From an uncultured bacterium (lineage in GTDB: Bacteria; Patescibacteriota; Minisyncoccia; Phycocordibacterales; CAWITU01): DNA of 8,862 nt. The notes beneath the pieces were generated by a model. It made no database searches. It was given only the letters and a program-made list of their open reading frames with translations, and was not told the origin of the DNA. Where the stretch lies: positions 1 through 8,862 of the forward strand of contig CAJBRS010000083.1 in assembly GCA_903958115.1 (NCBI GenBank). Direction: 5' to 3'. A program made the translations under genes and the position numbers. The stretch's first letter is position 1, and each line of letters begins with the position of its first letter. Of this stretch, positions 1 to 5,456 are shown piece after piece.

Positions 1-575
1 GTCAAAATCAATGCCACAATAGCAGGAACAAGAGCTACAAGACCAAGCTTGAAATCGATAACCAACAAAAAGACTCCCGTGCCAATAATCAAGATAATGT
101 TGCTTAGAAATTGCATCAGTGCTTGTGCAAAAAATTGGTTGAGTTTATCTGTATCATTGTTAATGCGGGAAATAAGATCCCCTGCTTTATTCTGATTGAA
201 AAAAGCTACCGGTAGTTCTTGAAGCTTATTAAATATTTTATTACGTAAATTAAAAAGTAATCGTCTTCCTACCCCTCCCATAGTTTTAACTTGCAAGTAA
301 CTCGTTATAAGTCCCAAAACAAAAATGCCGGCCAACAATTCGGAATACATAACCACTCCTTGGAAATTTTTAGTAACCAGATAGACATCAACAATATGCG
401 CAATAATTAATGGGACAACAAGAGTAGCTGATGAACTCACCAGTATAGCAATTATTGCGATCGTCACAGCTCGTTTCTCTTCAACCAAAAGAGGTACGAG
501 TCGAAGCCACGCAGTCTTTAAGACTCCCTTCCCTTTTTCTTTTTCAATATCTGTCTTAGTTAGAGAGTAATTCAT
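1..575 (-). CDS. ABC exporter half-transporter, second (catalytic-type) subunit, partial: N-terminal membrane domain only
   Basis: The reading frame opens at ATG 575-573 and is still open at the window edge, giving 191 residues. Only the first part of the transmembrane domain is visible; the nucleotide-binding domain lies outside. The first ~30 residues are charged and cytoplasmic, followed by hydrophobic segments near residues 36-62 and 80-95. Then comes the region typical of type IV (B-family) exporters, with ELPVAFFNQNKAGDLISRI near residues 117-135 (compare the family pattern P..FFD....G.L.SR), and two more hydrophobic segments. The first 20 bases overlap the end of the upstream ABC gene (stop at 558-556), so the pair is translationally coupled. 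No Shine-Dalgarno motif precedes the start. By family knowledge, the partner of a degenerate-site subunit carries the complete ATP site, so I infer this is the TM288-like half of a heterodimeric exporter. Substrate is unknown. Confidence 0.88.
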   Translation of the reverse strand, partial: MNYSLTKTDIEKEKGKGVLKTAWLRLVPLLVEEKRAVTIAIIAILVSSSATLVVPLIIAHIVDVYLVTKNFQGVVMYSELLAGIFVLGLITSYLQVKTMGGVGRRLLFNLRNKIFNKLQELPVAFFNQNKAGDLISRINNDTDKLNQFFAQALMQFLSNIILIIGTGVFLLVIDFKLGLVALVPAIVALIL

Positions 576-2274
576 ATTGATTGGTACTTCTTTGTGATTG
601 ATAAATTTGAACGTATTCAGGAGAAGTTTTCATTAACTCTTTGTGAGTTCCTTTGGCCAACAACTCCCCCTCCATCAAAAGTATTATTTGATCATAGTGT
701 TCAATGGAAGAAATTTTTTGAGTAACCGAAATAAGAGTTAACTCAGGATAATTTTCTGTTAGATTTTTTAAAATTTTACCTTCGGTATTACTATCAACCC
801 TAGCGGTGAAATCATCAAGTAATAAGACTTTTGGATTAAGTGCGAGTGCGCGGGCCAGCATGATACGCTGTTTTTGTCCGCCAGATAGACTAGTACCACG
901 CTCCGACACAATACTGTCTAATTTTTGAGGCAAAGTATCAATGTAATCTTTAAGCTCCGATGTTTCTATTGCCTTTTCGATGTTTTCATCTTTTGCCGTA
1001 TTACTAAAAGCTATATTCTCCCGCAAACTAAGATTAAACATCACGCTGTCCTGGAATACAAAACCTACTTGGCTATGTAAATTTTCTTTATCATAATCAT
1101 CAATTACTCTACCATCAAAATGTATCTCCCCAGATGTTGGAGAAAGAAGACCTATTAATAAGTACAAAAGTTGTGTCTTGCCTGCAGCGGTCGGACCAAT
1201 AATAGCCGTCCTGCTTCCCTCTTTGATTGAAAAGGAAATATTCTTTAGGATTGATTTTCCTCCAAAATTTACAGATACGTCCTTCGCTTCTATATCTCCC
1301 CGAATAACCGACTTTAAGCCTCCAGTTTTCTTTTCAATTGGAGCTTGGAGTACCTGGAAAATACGTCCGTAGGAAGCTTGCGCCTGGGCAATCACATTAC
1401 TCATAAAACCAATGATAAGCATTGGAAAAATTAAAATAGCGAGATAGCTATTAAATGCCGTAAAATTACCGAGCGACATCGTACCTTGAATTACAAAGTG
1501 TCCACCCAAAAGAATAATGGCTAATGTGGCAAGATTAGTGAAAAAGGTTATTACTGGTATGAGGCTGGCAAAAAGGCCCAGAATCTGAAGACTGATTTTT
1601 TTAGCCTCAGTATTAACCCCGAGAAATTTCTTGTACTCTGAATCTTCTGAATTAAGAAGCCTAATTAACGCCGCCCCTAAGATACTTTCACTGATCACTT
1701 TATTTAGCCAATCTATTGCTTCTTGTGATTTTGTGAATAATTTTCTAACTTTACTCAATATAAAAAAGAATGTCGCGCCAATAATTGGCACGACGGCGAG
1801 GACAGCTAAGGCAAGCCTCCAATTAATAGTGAGGAGAAGTACCGATGTGGCCAAAATCAAAAATACTGACGAAATAATTGAGGAGATAGCTGTCGAAATG
1901 AACATCTTCACAGCATCGACATCTGAAGTAAGGTTGGTTAAAAGTTTGGCCGGAGTAACGCTCTCAATATAAGCATACGGCTGTACCGATATTTTTGCGG
2001 AAATTTCATTACGCAGATCACGCGCCACCCTCTCCCCCGCATACACCTGAGCAATATTTTGAAGATATGTAAATATGAAAATTAAAAAAGCTACAACAGA
2101 AAACTCCGTCACTAATACTTTGATAGAAAAACTACCCCTTGTATAAGTATCAATAGCAACCGAAATAATCTTAGGAACAGCCACACTCAAAGCACTAGCT
2201 ATAATTGTAAGAATAACCAAAACACCTATAACACCAACGTACCTATAGATTAATTTTGTAAGACTTGGCTTCAT
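556..2274 (-). CDS. ABC exporter half-transporter, degenerate-site subunit (TM287-like)
   Basis: A 572-residue fused membrane plus ATPase protein. About six transmembrane segments occupy residues 10-33, 52-72, 125-150, 152-174, 230-260 and 270-295; the ATPase domain covers about 325-560. Visible motifs: A-loop aromatic F337, Walker A GPTAAGKT 360-367, Q-loop Q408, signature LSGGQ 463-467, Walker B VLLLDD 483-488, D-loop ARVD 491-494, and switch residue Q519. Two catalytic positions deviate: the Walker B glutamate is Asp (D488) and the switch histidine is Gln. This combination is known from the degenerate-site subunit of heterodimeric exporters such as TM287, which also resembles this protein near the C-terminus (YVQIYQSQ). 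The next gene overlaps it by 20 bases and is the likely partner. It starts 7 bases after the acetyltransferase gene stops, so it is probably read from that gene's promoter. Transport direction (export) is family inference; substrate is unknown. Confidence 0.95.
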   Translation of the reverse strand: MKPSLTKLIYRYVGVIGVLVILTIIASALSVAVPKIISVAIDTYTRGSFSIKVLVTEFSVVAFLIFIFTYLQNIAQVYAGERVARDLRNEISAKISVQPYAYIESVTPAKLLTNLTSDVDAVKMFISTAISSIISSVFLILATSVLLLTINWRLALAVLAVVPIIGATFFFILSKVRKLFTKSQEAIDWLNKVISESILGAALIRLLNSEDSEYKKFLGVNTEAKKISLQILGLFASLIPVITFFTNLATLAIILLGGHFVIQGTMSLGNFTAFNSYLAILIFPMLIIGFMSNVIAQAQASYGRIFQVLQAPIEKKTGGLKSVIRGDIEAKDVSVNFGGKSILKNISFSIKEGSRTAIIGPTAAGKTQLLYLLIGLLSPTSGEIHFDGRVIDDYDKENLHSQVGFVFQDSVMFNLSLRENIAFSNTAKDENIEKAIETSELKDYIDTLPQKLDSIVSERGTSLSGGQKQRIMLARALALNPKVLLLDDFTARVDSNTEGKILKNLTENYPELTLISVTQKISSIEHYDQIILLMEGELLAKGTHKELMKTSPEYVQIYQSQRSTNQYELLSN

Positions 2275-2281
2275 AAATTAA

Positions 2282-2791
2282 TTAACCAAGGTCTTTTTCT
2301 AAGGTAATACTAACTTTTTTAGAACCATGCGCTTCATAAAATTTTATTGCATCACTATTACCAGCAGAAGCAATAACACGAATTCTCGTTACTCCTTTTC
2401 CTCTACACCACGACTCAAATTGATCCACCAACTTGCCGCCAAGACCTTGGCCCCTCAAATTTTCTTGCACATACATATTTTCCAACTCTGCCATTTTTAT
2501 AATTGAACGATAGTCCTCGGGTTCCACTATTCCGCCCACAAGATACCCTACCGCATTTTCACCCTCCTTAATCACAAGAACAAAACCGTCTTCTCTTTCT
2601 ATCCGCGCCCGAAAATATTCTTCCCCTCCTTTGGAAAAGGGAAATTCTGGATTAATTGTCTCATCAAATTCACGATTTTCTTTCTCACAAAGCTCAGCGT
2701 TCAATTTCTGAATTGCCTGTAAATCTGAGATGTCGGCACGCTTAATAAGCCTATCAATGTTTTCTTTTTTGTCGGCTTCTGATGTTTCCAT
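2282..2791 (-). CDS. GNAT-family N-acetyltransferase
   Basis: A 169-residue protein with a single GNAT fold, cytoplasmic, expected to transfer an acetyl group from acetyl-CoA to an amine. The N-terminal strand and helix are near residues 14-40 (IKRADISDLQAIQKLNAEL). Motif A is ENMYVQENLRGQGLGGKL at 104-121, with the acetyl-CoA pyrophosphate loop RGQGLG at 113-118 matching R/Q-x-x-G-x-G. Motif B, NSDAIKFYEAHG, is at 145-156, with Y152 in the position of the usual general-acid tyrosine. Length is normal for a one-domain GNAT. It is first in an apparent operon with the two ABC exporter genes (7-base gap). ATG 2791 is preferred because an extended -10 promoter ends six bases before it, implying a leaderless mRNA. 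The substrate cannot be read from the sequence; a role in modifying a compound handled by the exporter is only a guess. Confidence 0.93.
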   Translation of the reverse strand: METSEADKKENIDRLIKRADISDLQAIQKLNAELCEKENREFDETINPEFPFSKGGEEYFRARIEREDGFVLVIKEGENAVGYLVGGIVEPEDYRSIIKMAELENMYVQENLRGQGLGGKLVDQFESWCRGKGVTRIRVIASAGNSDAIKFYEAHGSKKVSITLEKDLG

Positions 2792-2797
2792 ATATTG

Positions 2798-2806
2798 ATT
2801 ATACCA
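2798..2806 (-). promoter_or_regulatory. Extended -10 promoter placed for a leaderless transcript (GNAT/ABC operon)
   Basis: On the minus strand the bases read TGGTATAAT, a perfect extended -10 (TGnTATAAT). It is followed by six bases (CAATAT) and then the ATG of the acetyltransferase gene at 2791. The usual start site, about seven bases after the -10, would be the A of the ATG. No convincing -35 lies upstream, which fits an extended -10 promoter. No Shine-Dalgarno site exists between promoter and start. Confidence 0.7.
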
Positions 2807-2853
2807 GAGTTAAAATAAATCCTTTGGGAGACCCTTCTCGAGTGTTAATTTCT

Positions 2854-2928
2854 TGGGGTGCCTAGAGAGAATCGGACTCTCGATACAAGTTCCACAAACT
2901 TGAGTTTTACCACTAAACTATAGGCACC
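2854..2928 (-). tRNA. tRNA-His (anticodon GTG), CCA encoded
   Basis: The minus strand folds into a complete cloverleaf. The acceptor stem is eight pairs, GGTGCCTA with TAGGCACC. This supplies the extra G(-1):C73 pair that is the histidine identity element, and CCA follows at 2856-2854. The D-stem is GTTT/AAAC with a GG-containing loop. The anticodon stem CAAGT/ACTTG holds loop TTGTGGA, with anticodon GTG at 2895-2893. The T-stem is GAGAG/CTCTC. One oddity is that the T-loop reads TCCGATT, with C at position 55 where nearly all bacterial tRNAs have a U that becomes pseudouridine. Confidence 0.95.
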
Positions 2929-2937
2929 ATGCTGTAA

Positions 2938-2963
2938 GACTGTTTCGCCTCAGTGAAACAGTC
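2938..2963 (-). other. 10-bp stem-loop between the PdaC-like gene and tRNA-His
   Basis: GACTGTTTC and GAAACAGTC pair perfectly around an eight-base loop; on the minus strand an outer A-T pair (2964 with 2937) makes ten pairs. It lies just after the stop codon at 2970 and 10 bases before tRNA-His. There is no T-tract on the minus-strand side (TTACAGC follows), so it is a poor intrinsic terminator. Given a -10-like box at 2969-2977, it could instead be the first structure in the tRNA-His primary transcript. Confidence 0.6.
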
Positions 2964-2968
2964 TCATC

Positions 2969-2977
2969 TTTATATCA
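2969..2977 (-). promoter_or_regulatory. Candidate extended -10 for tRNA-His, overlapping the upstream stop codon
   Basis: The minus strand reads TGATATAAA, an extended -10-like box (TGn plus TATAAA) whose TAA is also the stop codon of the upstream gene. Transcription would begin near 2962, about 34 bases before tRNA-His, placing the stem-loop at the transcript's 5' end. No good -35 is seen. This is prediction from sequence only. Confidence 0.4.
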
Positions 2978-3782
2978 GATTTTCTTTCAAGAAGAAAGGC
3001 TTAAGAATGCTCCAAGGAACAACTACCTCTGGCTCCCCCACCACATATGGCGCTACCTGATATTCATTAAAAATAACATGAAGACCATCGTTCTTTGGAA
3101 TAAACACTTTGAAGCTATCCGCTGTCGGCGTTGTGCCCTGATTAATCATATCTGAGTTAGCGTAATCACCTAAAGAAGTTTGAAGAGTTGAAGATGCATA
3201 AGCTGATATAGCCTTCAGATAAGCTCCCTTAAAGAGATCATCCAAATAAATCTGTCTACCGCTAGCCAAATCGTAGGTAAAAGAGTCAACTTGATGTTCT
3301 GGATGAGCAGCGGGAGCTGAATATAATTCTTGAGAAATTGTGAAACTCACAATATTACCGAAATTTGACGGGGTCGAAGAAGAATAATTGATAGATAGCG
3401 TATTTTGAGCTGGAGGTGCACCCACAGGATAGGAGCTCGAGCTAGCCAAACTAGACTTAAATTCATCTACATCTTTAGAGACAACCTGATATAAACTCTG
3501 GTTGATTGTATTCTCAATTGGACGAGTAGGTATATCTAAACCTTTTATTATCGGATAGGCCGCGGCAATATCATAAGGTATTGATTTATCAGACTCTGTA
3601 ATTTTCCCAGCGGTAATAGTTATCTGACTATTAAGGGTGGTGGTCACTGACGAAGTAGCGCTCGGAGTAATTAGCGACTGTTTATGAGCTGGTGAATATT
3701 GAATGTAATAAACTAGACCAGCAATAATCAAAAGAGGAATAACAAAAGCTGGCCAAATAGAATCTGAACTTTTAGATTTCAT
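2970..3782 (-). CDS. Membrane-anchored PdaC/RsiV-like protein (DUF4163/DUF3298)
   Basis: From ATG 3782 this is a 270-residue protein (ATG 3788 would add two residues). One hydrophobic segment at residues 9-29 follows a short Lys/Ser-rich N-terminus with no cleavage motif. It looks like a signal anchor that leaves the rest outside the membrane. A Ser/Thr-rich linker follows to about residue 50. The remainder matches what I know of the DUF4163-DUF3298 pair found in PdaC-type deacetylases and the anti-sigma factor RsiV: an early YPIIKGLD...IENTINQSL segment, then SFTISQELYSAPAAHPEHQ, a YDLASGRQIYLDDLFK core, and a C-terminal GLHVIFNEYQVAPYVVGEPE block ending in PWSILKPF. No deacetylase catalytic domain is present. 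Role is unknown; ligand or lysozyme sensing as in RsiV is speculative. The frame stays open upstream to 3845, but that part lies inside tRNA-Leu and is not credited. Confidence 0.85.
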   Translation of the reverse strand: MKSKSSDSIWPAFVIPLLIIAGLVYYIQYSPAHKQSLITPSATSSVTTTLNSQITITAGKITESDKSIPYDIAAAYPIIKGLDIPTRPIENTINQSLYQVVSKDVDEFKSSLASSSSYPVGAPPAQNTLSINYSSSTPSNFGNIVSFTISQELYSAPAAHPEHQVDSFTYDLASGRQIYLDDLFKGAYLKAISAYASSTLQTSLGDYANSDMINQGTTPTADSFKVFIPKNDGLHVIFNEYQVAPYVVGEPEVVVPWSILKPFFLKENLI

Positions 3783-3800
3783 ACCCATATATAATAACAG

Positions 3801-3806
3801 ATTATA
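3801..3806 (-). promoter_or_regulatory. -10 box upstream of the PdaC/RsiV-like gene
   Basis: The minus strand has a perfect TATAAT between the 3' end of tRNA-Leu (3819) and the start codon. A start site about seven bases on (near 3794) leaves only about 6 bases before ATG 3788 or 12 before ATG 3782. No Shine-Dalgarno site intervenes. The -35 position would fall inside the tRNA and has no match. Confidence 0.45.
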
Positions 3807-3818
3807 TAAACAATACTG

Positions 3819-3900
3819 TGCGCGGGGGGAGACTTGAACTCCCACGCCTTACGGCACACGCACCTCAAGCGTGCTTGGCTACCAGTTACAACACCCGCGC
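3819..3900 (-). tRNA. tRNA-Leu (anticodon GAG), CCA not encoded
   Basis: The minus strand folds as a class II tRNA. The acceptor GCGCGGG/CCCGCGC has discriminator A (3819). The D-stem TTG/CAA has a loop containing GG. The anticodon stem CACGC/GCGTG has loop TTGAGGT and anticodon GAG at 3866-3864. A variable arm GCC-GTAA-GGC is present, and T-stem GGGAG/CTCCC encloses the normal loop TTCAAGT. The long variable arm and A73 agree with leucine identity. The bases after A73 are CAG, so CCA must be added by nucleotidyltransferase. Confidence 0.95.
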
Positions 3901-3920
3901 ATTTAATTTGACTGCTGACC

Positions 3921-3949
3921 ATTATGCCCAAAAGAAAGCACCGGCGCAA
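3921..3949 (-). promoter_or_regulatory. Candidate promoter for tRNA-Leu
   Basis: On the minus strand CATAAT (3926-3921) matches the -10 consensus at five of six positions. A weak -35, TTGCGC (3949-3944), lies 17 bases upstream, inside the terminator stem of the L19 gene. Transcription would begin near 3914, about 14 bases before the tRNA. Confidence 0.35.
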
Positions 3950-3969
3950 ATTTTTGCGCCGGTGCTTTT
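3931..3969 (-). terminator. Strong intrinsic terminator after rplS
   Basis: A 16-base-pair perfect inverted repeat (3935-3950 with 3953-3968) has a GC-rich core GCACCGGCGC and a very short AT loop. On the minus strand it is followed by TTTCTTTT. It begins 23 bases after the L19 stop codon. The flanking A and T runs are partly symmetrical, so it may also stop transcription in the other direction. Confidence 0.9.
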
Positions 3970-3991
3970 CAATTTTATTATTTAGAGAAAC

Positions 3992-4420
3992 TTAAGCTTT
4001 TTCTTCAACAATCTCTTTCGCAACAACCTCTACATCTTCTGCCTTTGTAACAACTCGAGTGTTTCGCATCTGACGGTTGATTTCCTTAGCGGCCTTTGTT
4101 CGAATGTAGTAAAGCTTTGATCGTCTTACCTTTGCTCGACGAATAATTTCGATCTTATCGATAAGAGGTGAATAAAGAGGGAAAATTCTCTCAATACCAT
4201 ATCCAGCAGAAACCTTTCGAACGGTAAAAGTACCTCCGGCTTCAGTTCCATGCTTTCTTGCCAGTACTAGACCTTCAAAAACCTGCAAGCGAGTCTTGCC
4301 TTTTTCCTGAATTTTCTGGCTTACTTTAACGGTATCTCCAGCACGAAGATCAAGAGCTTTTCGCTCCTCAAGATTGACCGCTGTTGCTTTTGCTGTAGCT
4401 GTTTTCATATTTAGAGACAT
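3992..4420 (-). CDS. rplS: 50S ribosomal protein L19 (bL19)
   Basis: A 142-residue protein recognisable as bL19, a large-subunit protein at the 30S-50S interface. The conserved core runs from about residue 25: RAGDTVKV (26-33), RLQVFEGLVLARKHG (44-58), TFTVRKVSAGYGIERIFPLYSP through about 85, then the basic RRAKVRRSKLYYIR segment. A Glu/Val/Ala-rich tail of about 25 residues extends past the usual end of the domain. Two starts are possible: ATG 4420 (MSLNMKT) or ATG 4408 (MKTATAK, 138 residues). Neither has a Shine-Dalgarno site; a candidate promoter at 4421-4449 would favour 4408. The gene begins 21 bases after the pseudouridine synthase stop codon and ends at a strong terminator, so the two probably form an operon. 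Confidence 0.96.
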   Translation of the reverse strand: MSLNMKTATAKATAVNLEERKALDLRAGDTVKVSQKIQEKGKTRLQVFEGLVLARKHGTEAGGTFTVRKVSAGYGIERIFPLYSPLIDKIEIIRRAKVRRSKLYYIRTKAAKEINRQMRNTRVVTKAEDVEVVAKEIVEEKA

Positions 4421-4449
4421 AATGTAACACAGGCCGAAATTTTAGGCAA
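4421..4449 (-). promoter_or_regulatory. Candidate internal promoter for rplS
   Basis: On the minus strand TTGCCT (4449-4444) and TACATT (4426-4421), preceded by TG one base upstream (extended -10 form), are separated by 17 bases. A start near 4414 lies downstream of the first ATG (4420) and about six bases before the second (4408). If used, L19 would start at 4408 from a nearly leaderless mRNA. Both elements match consensus only partly. Confidence 0.35.
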
Positions 4450-5161
4450 ATGAAGCAATGGCCTCCTTGAAATCCTTAGGGTATGGAGCCTCAACCTTGA
4501 TTTGCTTGCCTTTTCTATCAACAAACTCAATTGAACGAGAATGGAGAGCAAGTCTCTCGAAACCAAGAAGAGGCTTACCTTTTGGAGCATACAAGCTGTC
4601 GCACACCACAGGATGATTAATGGCCTTAAAATGTACACGAATTTGATGCGTTCTACCCGTCTTTGGTTCAGCTTCAACCAAAGTAGCTCCAACATCCTCT
4701 AGACGAGACAGGACCCTATAGTAAGTCACCGCTTCTTTGGCATCTCCCCTAGCCCCACGCTGAGCAGACCATTTACGAAAATCTTTTCGACTTCTAGCAA
4801 TCGGTCGATCAATTGTAGCGTCATCGGCTTTTACTATCCCATAAACAAAAGCATGATATTTTTTATGAACCTCTCGATTTTGAAAAAGATCTTTCATATA
4901 TTCAAAAGAAGATTGTTTTTTAGCCAGCACCATCACTCCAGAAGTATCACGATCCAGACGATGAACAATCCCTGGACGATAGATAGCATTACCACTAGGA
5001 AGCATGATTGGCTCACCGACATCTTTCATGTCAGGATATTTCTCCAAAATCCAATCTGCCAAAGTCTTCTCCTTTGTCCTTCCATCAGCATGAACAACCA
5101 AGCCTGCGGGCTTGTTTATAATAATAAAATCTGGTGATTCAAATAAAATTTCTATTTTCAT
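4442..5161 (-). CDS. RluA-family pseudouridine synthase
   Basis: A 239-residue single-domain enzyme that isomerises specific uridines in rRNA or tRNA to pseudouridine. Conserved segments: the N-terminal INKPAGLVVH (15-24), catalytic motif HRLDRDTSG (67-75) with nucleophile D70, the KKYHAFVYG strand (100-108), and KTGRTHQIRVH (167-177). There is no N-terminal S4 RNA-binding domain, so it is closer in layout to RluA/TruC-type enzymes than to RluD; target sites cannot be assigned from sequence. ATG 5161 is favoured because the conserved INKPAG block is close behind it, and the same frame meets a stop 48 bases upstream with no alternative start between. No Shine-Dalgarno site is seen, and a terminator-like hairpin ends just two bases before the ATG. 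It precedes rplS by 21 bases. Confidence 0.95.
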   Translation of the reverse strand: MKIEILFESPDFIIINKPAGLVVHADGRTKEKTLADWILEKYPDMKDVGEPIMLPSGNAIYRPGIVHRLDRDTSGVMVLAKKQSSFEYMKDLFQNREVHKKYHAFVYGIVKADDATIDRPIARSRKDFRKWSAQRGARGDAKEAVTYYRVLSRLEDVGATLVEAEPKTGRTHQIRVHFKAINHPVVCDSLYAPKGKPLLGFERLALHSRSIEFVDRKGKQIKVEAPYPKDFKEAIASFA

Positions 5162-5163
5162 AT

Positions 5164-5201
5164 AAAAAGCGTCACTTCCCGTACGAGACGAGAAGTGACG
5201 C
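5164..5201 (-). terminator. Terminator-like hairpin abutting the pseudouridine synthase start codon
   Basis: A perfect 10-bp stem (5169-5178 with 5192-5201, GCGTCACTTC/GAAGTGACGC) encloses a 13-base loop and is followed on the minus strand by TTTTT. It lies six bases after the stop codon of the 70-residue gene. It has the form of an intrinsic terminator for that gene. The T-tract ends two bases before ATG 5161, so it also acts as the leader of the next gene if transcription reads through. Confidence 0.75.
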
Positions 5202-5206
5202 CAATA

Positions 5207-5419
5207 TTAAGAGGCGCAGAGAAAAAATTCCTGGCCTTTGTAGTTCAATGTTGAAAGAATGACGCCATTGGTCGCTCTGCGGCTTTCCAGCTCAGGAGTA
5301 TCACCCTTGATTAAGAGCATTCCCTGAGAATCGGTAACCTCAACAAAATTATCGCCACTGCTGACGAGTTTTTCTGCTGCGACCAACGCTCTTCCTTTCA
5401 AAGGTTCACTTATTTTCAT
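5207..5419 (-). CDS. Hypothetical 70-residue protein with its own strong promoter
   Basis: I do not recognise this protein. From ATG 5419 it has 70 residues beginning MKISEPLKGRALVAAEKL, with a basic/amphipathic start, an acidic middle (GDTPELESRRA) and a C-terminal stretch of predicted strands (GVILSTLNYKGQEFFLCAS). There is no signal peptide, transmembrane segment, cysteine cluster or repeat. The start is fixed by a near-consensus promoter whose expected transcription start is two bases before ATG 5419. The longer GTG-initiated version (5446) would begin upstream of that start site. Its promoter overlaps the end of the kinase-like gene, and a terminator-like hairpin follows, so it looks like an independent single-gene unit. 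A well-formed promoter and terminator argue it is real. Confidence 0.75.
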   Translation of the reverse strand: MKISEPLKGRALVAAEKLVSSGDNFVEVTDSQGMLLIKGDTPELESRRATNGVILSTLNYKGQEFFLCAS

Positions 5420-5427
5420 TCGTTTAG

Positions 5428-5456
5428 ATAATATACTATTTTCCACTGTTTGTCAA
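5428..5456 (-). promoter_or_regulatory. Near-consensus sigma-70 promoter, almost leaderless, for the 70-residue gene
   Basis: The minus strand has a perfect -35 TTGACA (5456-5451), a 17-base spacer, and -10 TATTAT (5433-5428, one mismatch). The predicted start is near 5421, two bases before ATG 5419. The -35 sits inside the last codons of the kinase-like gene and the spacer spans its stop codon (5438-5436). It is the best promoter in the window. Confidence 0.85.

Noticed and set aside
1178..1972. Plus-strand open frames opposite the first ABC exporter gene
   Set aside because: They are antisense to a gene with all ABC motifs intact; nothing supports expression.
3783..3845. N-terminal extension of the PdaC/RsiV-like protein
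   Set aside because: The upstream start codon lies inside tRNA-Leu. The added residues do not resemble a signal or domain, and a TATAAT box sits between the tRNA and the ATG at 3788/3782.
4411..4695. Minus-strand open frame of 94 codons inside the pseudouridine synthase gene
   Set aside because: It is a different frame of a clearly coding gene with conserved catalytic motifs, and its own product is Leu/Arg/Ser-rich with no family character.
4853..5137. Plus-strand open frame opposite the 5' half of the pseudouridine synthase gene
   Set aside because: It is antisense to conserved coding sequence and has no promoter or recognisable product.
5420..5446. GTG start for the 70-residue protein, adding nine residues
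   Set aside because: It begins upstream of the predicted transcription start of a near-consensus promoter, and the added codons overlap the -10 box and spacer.
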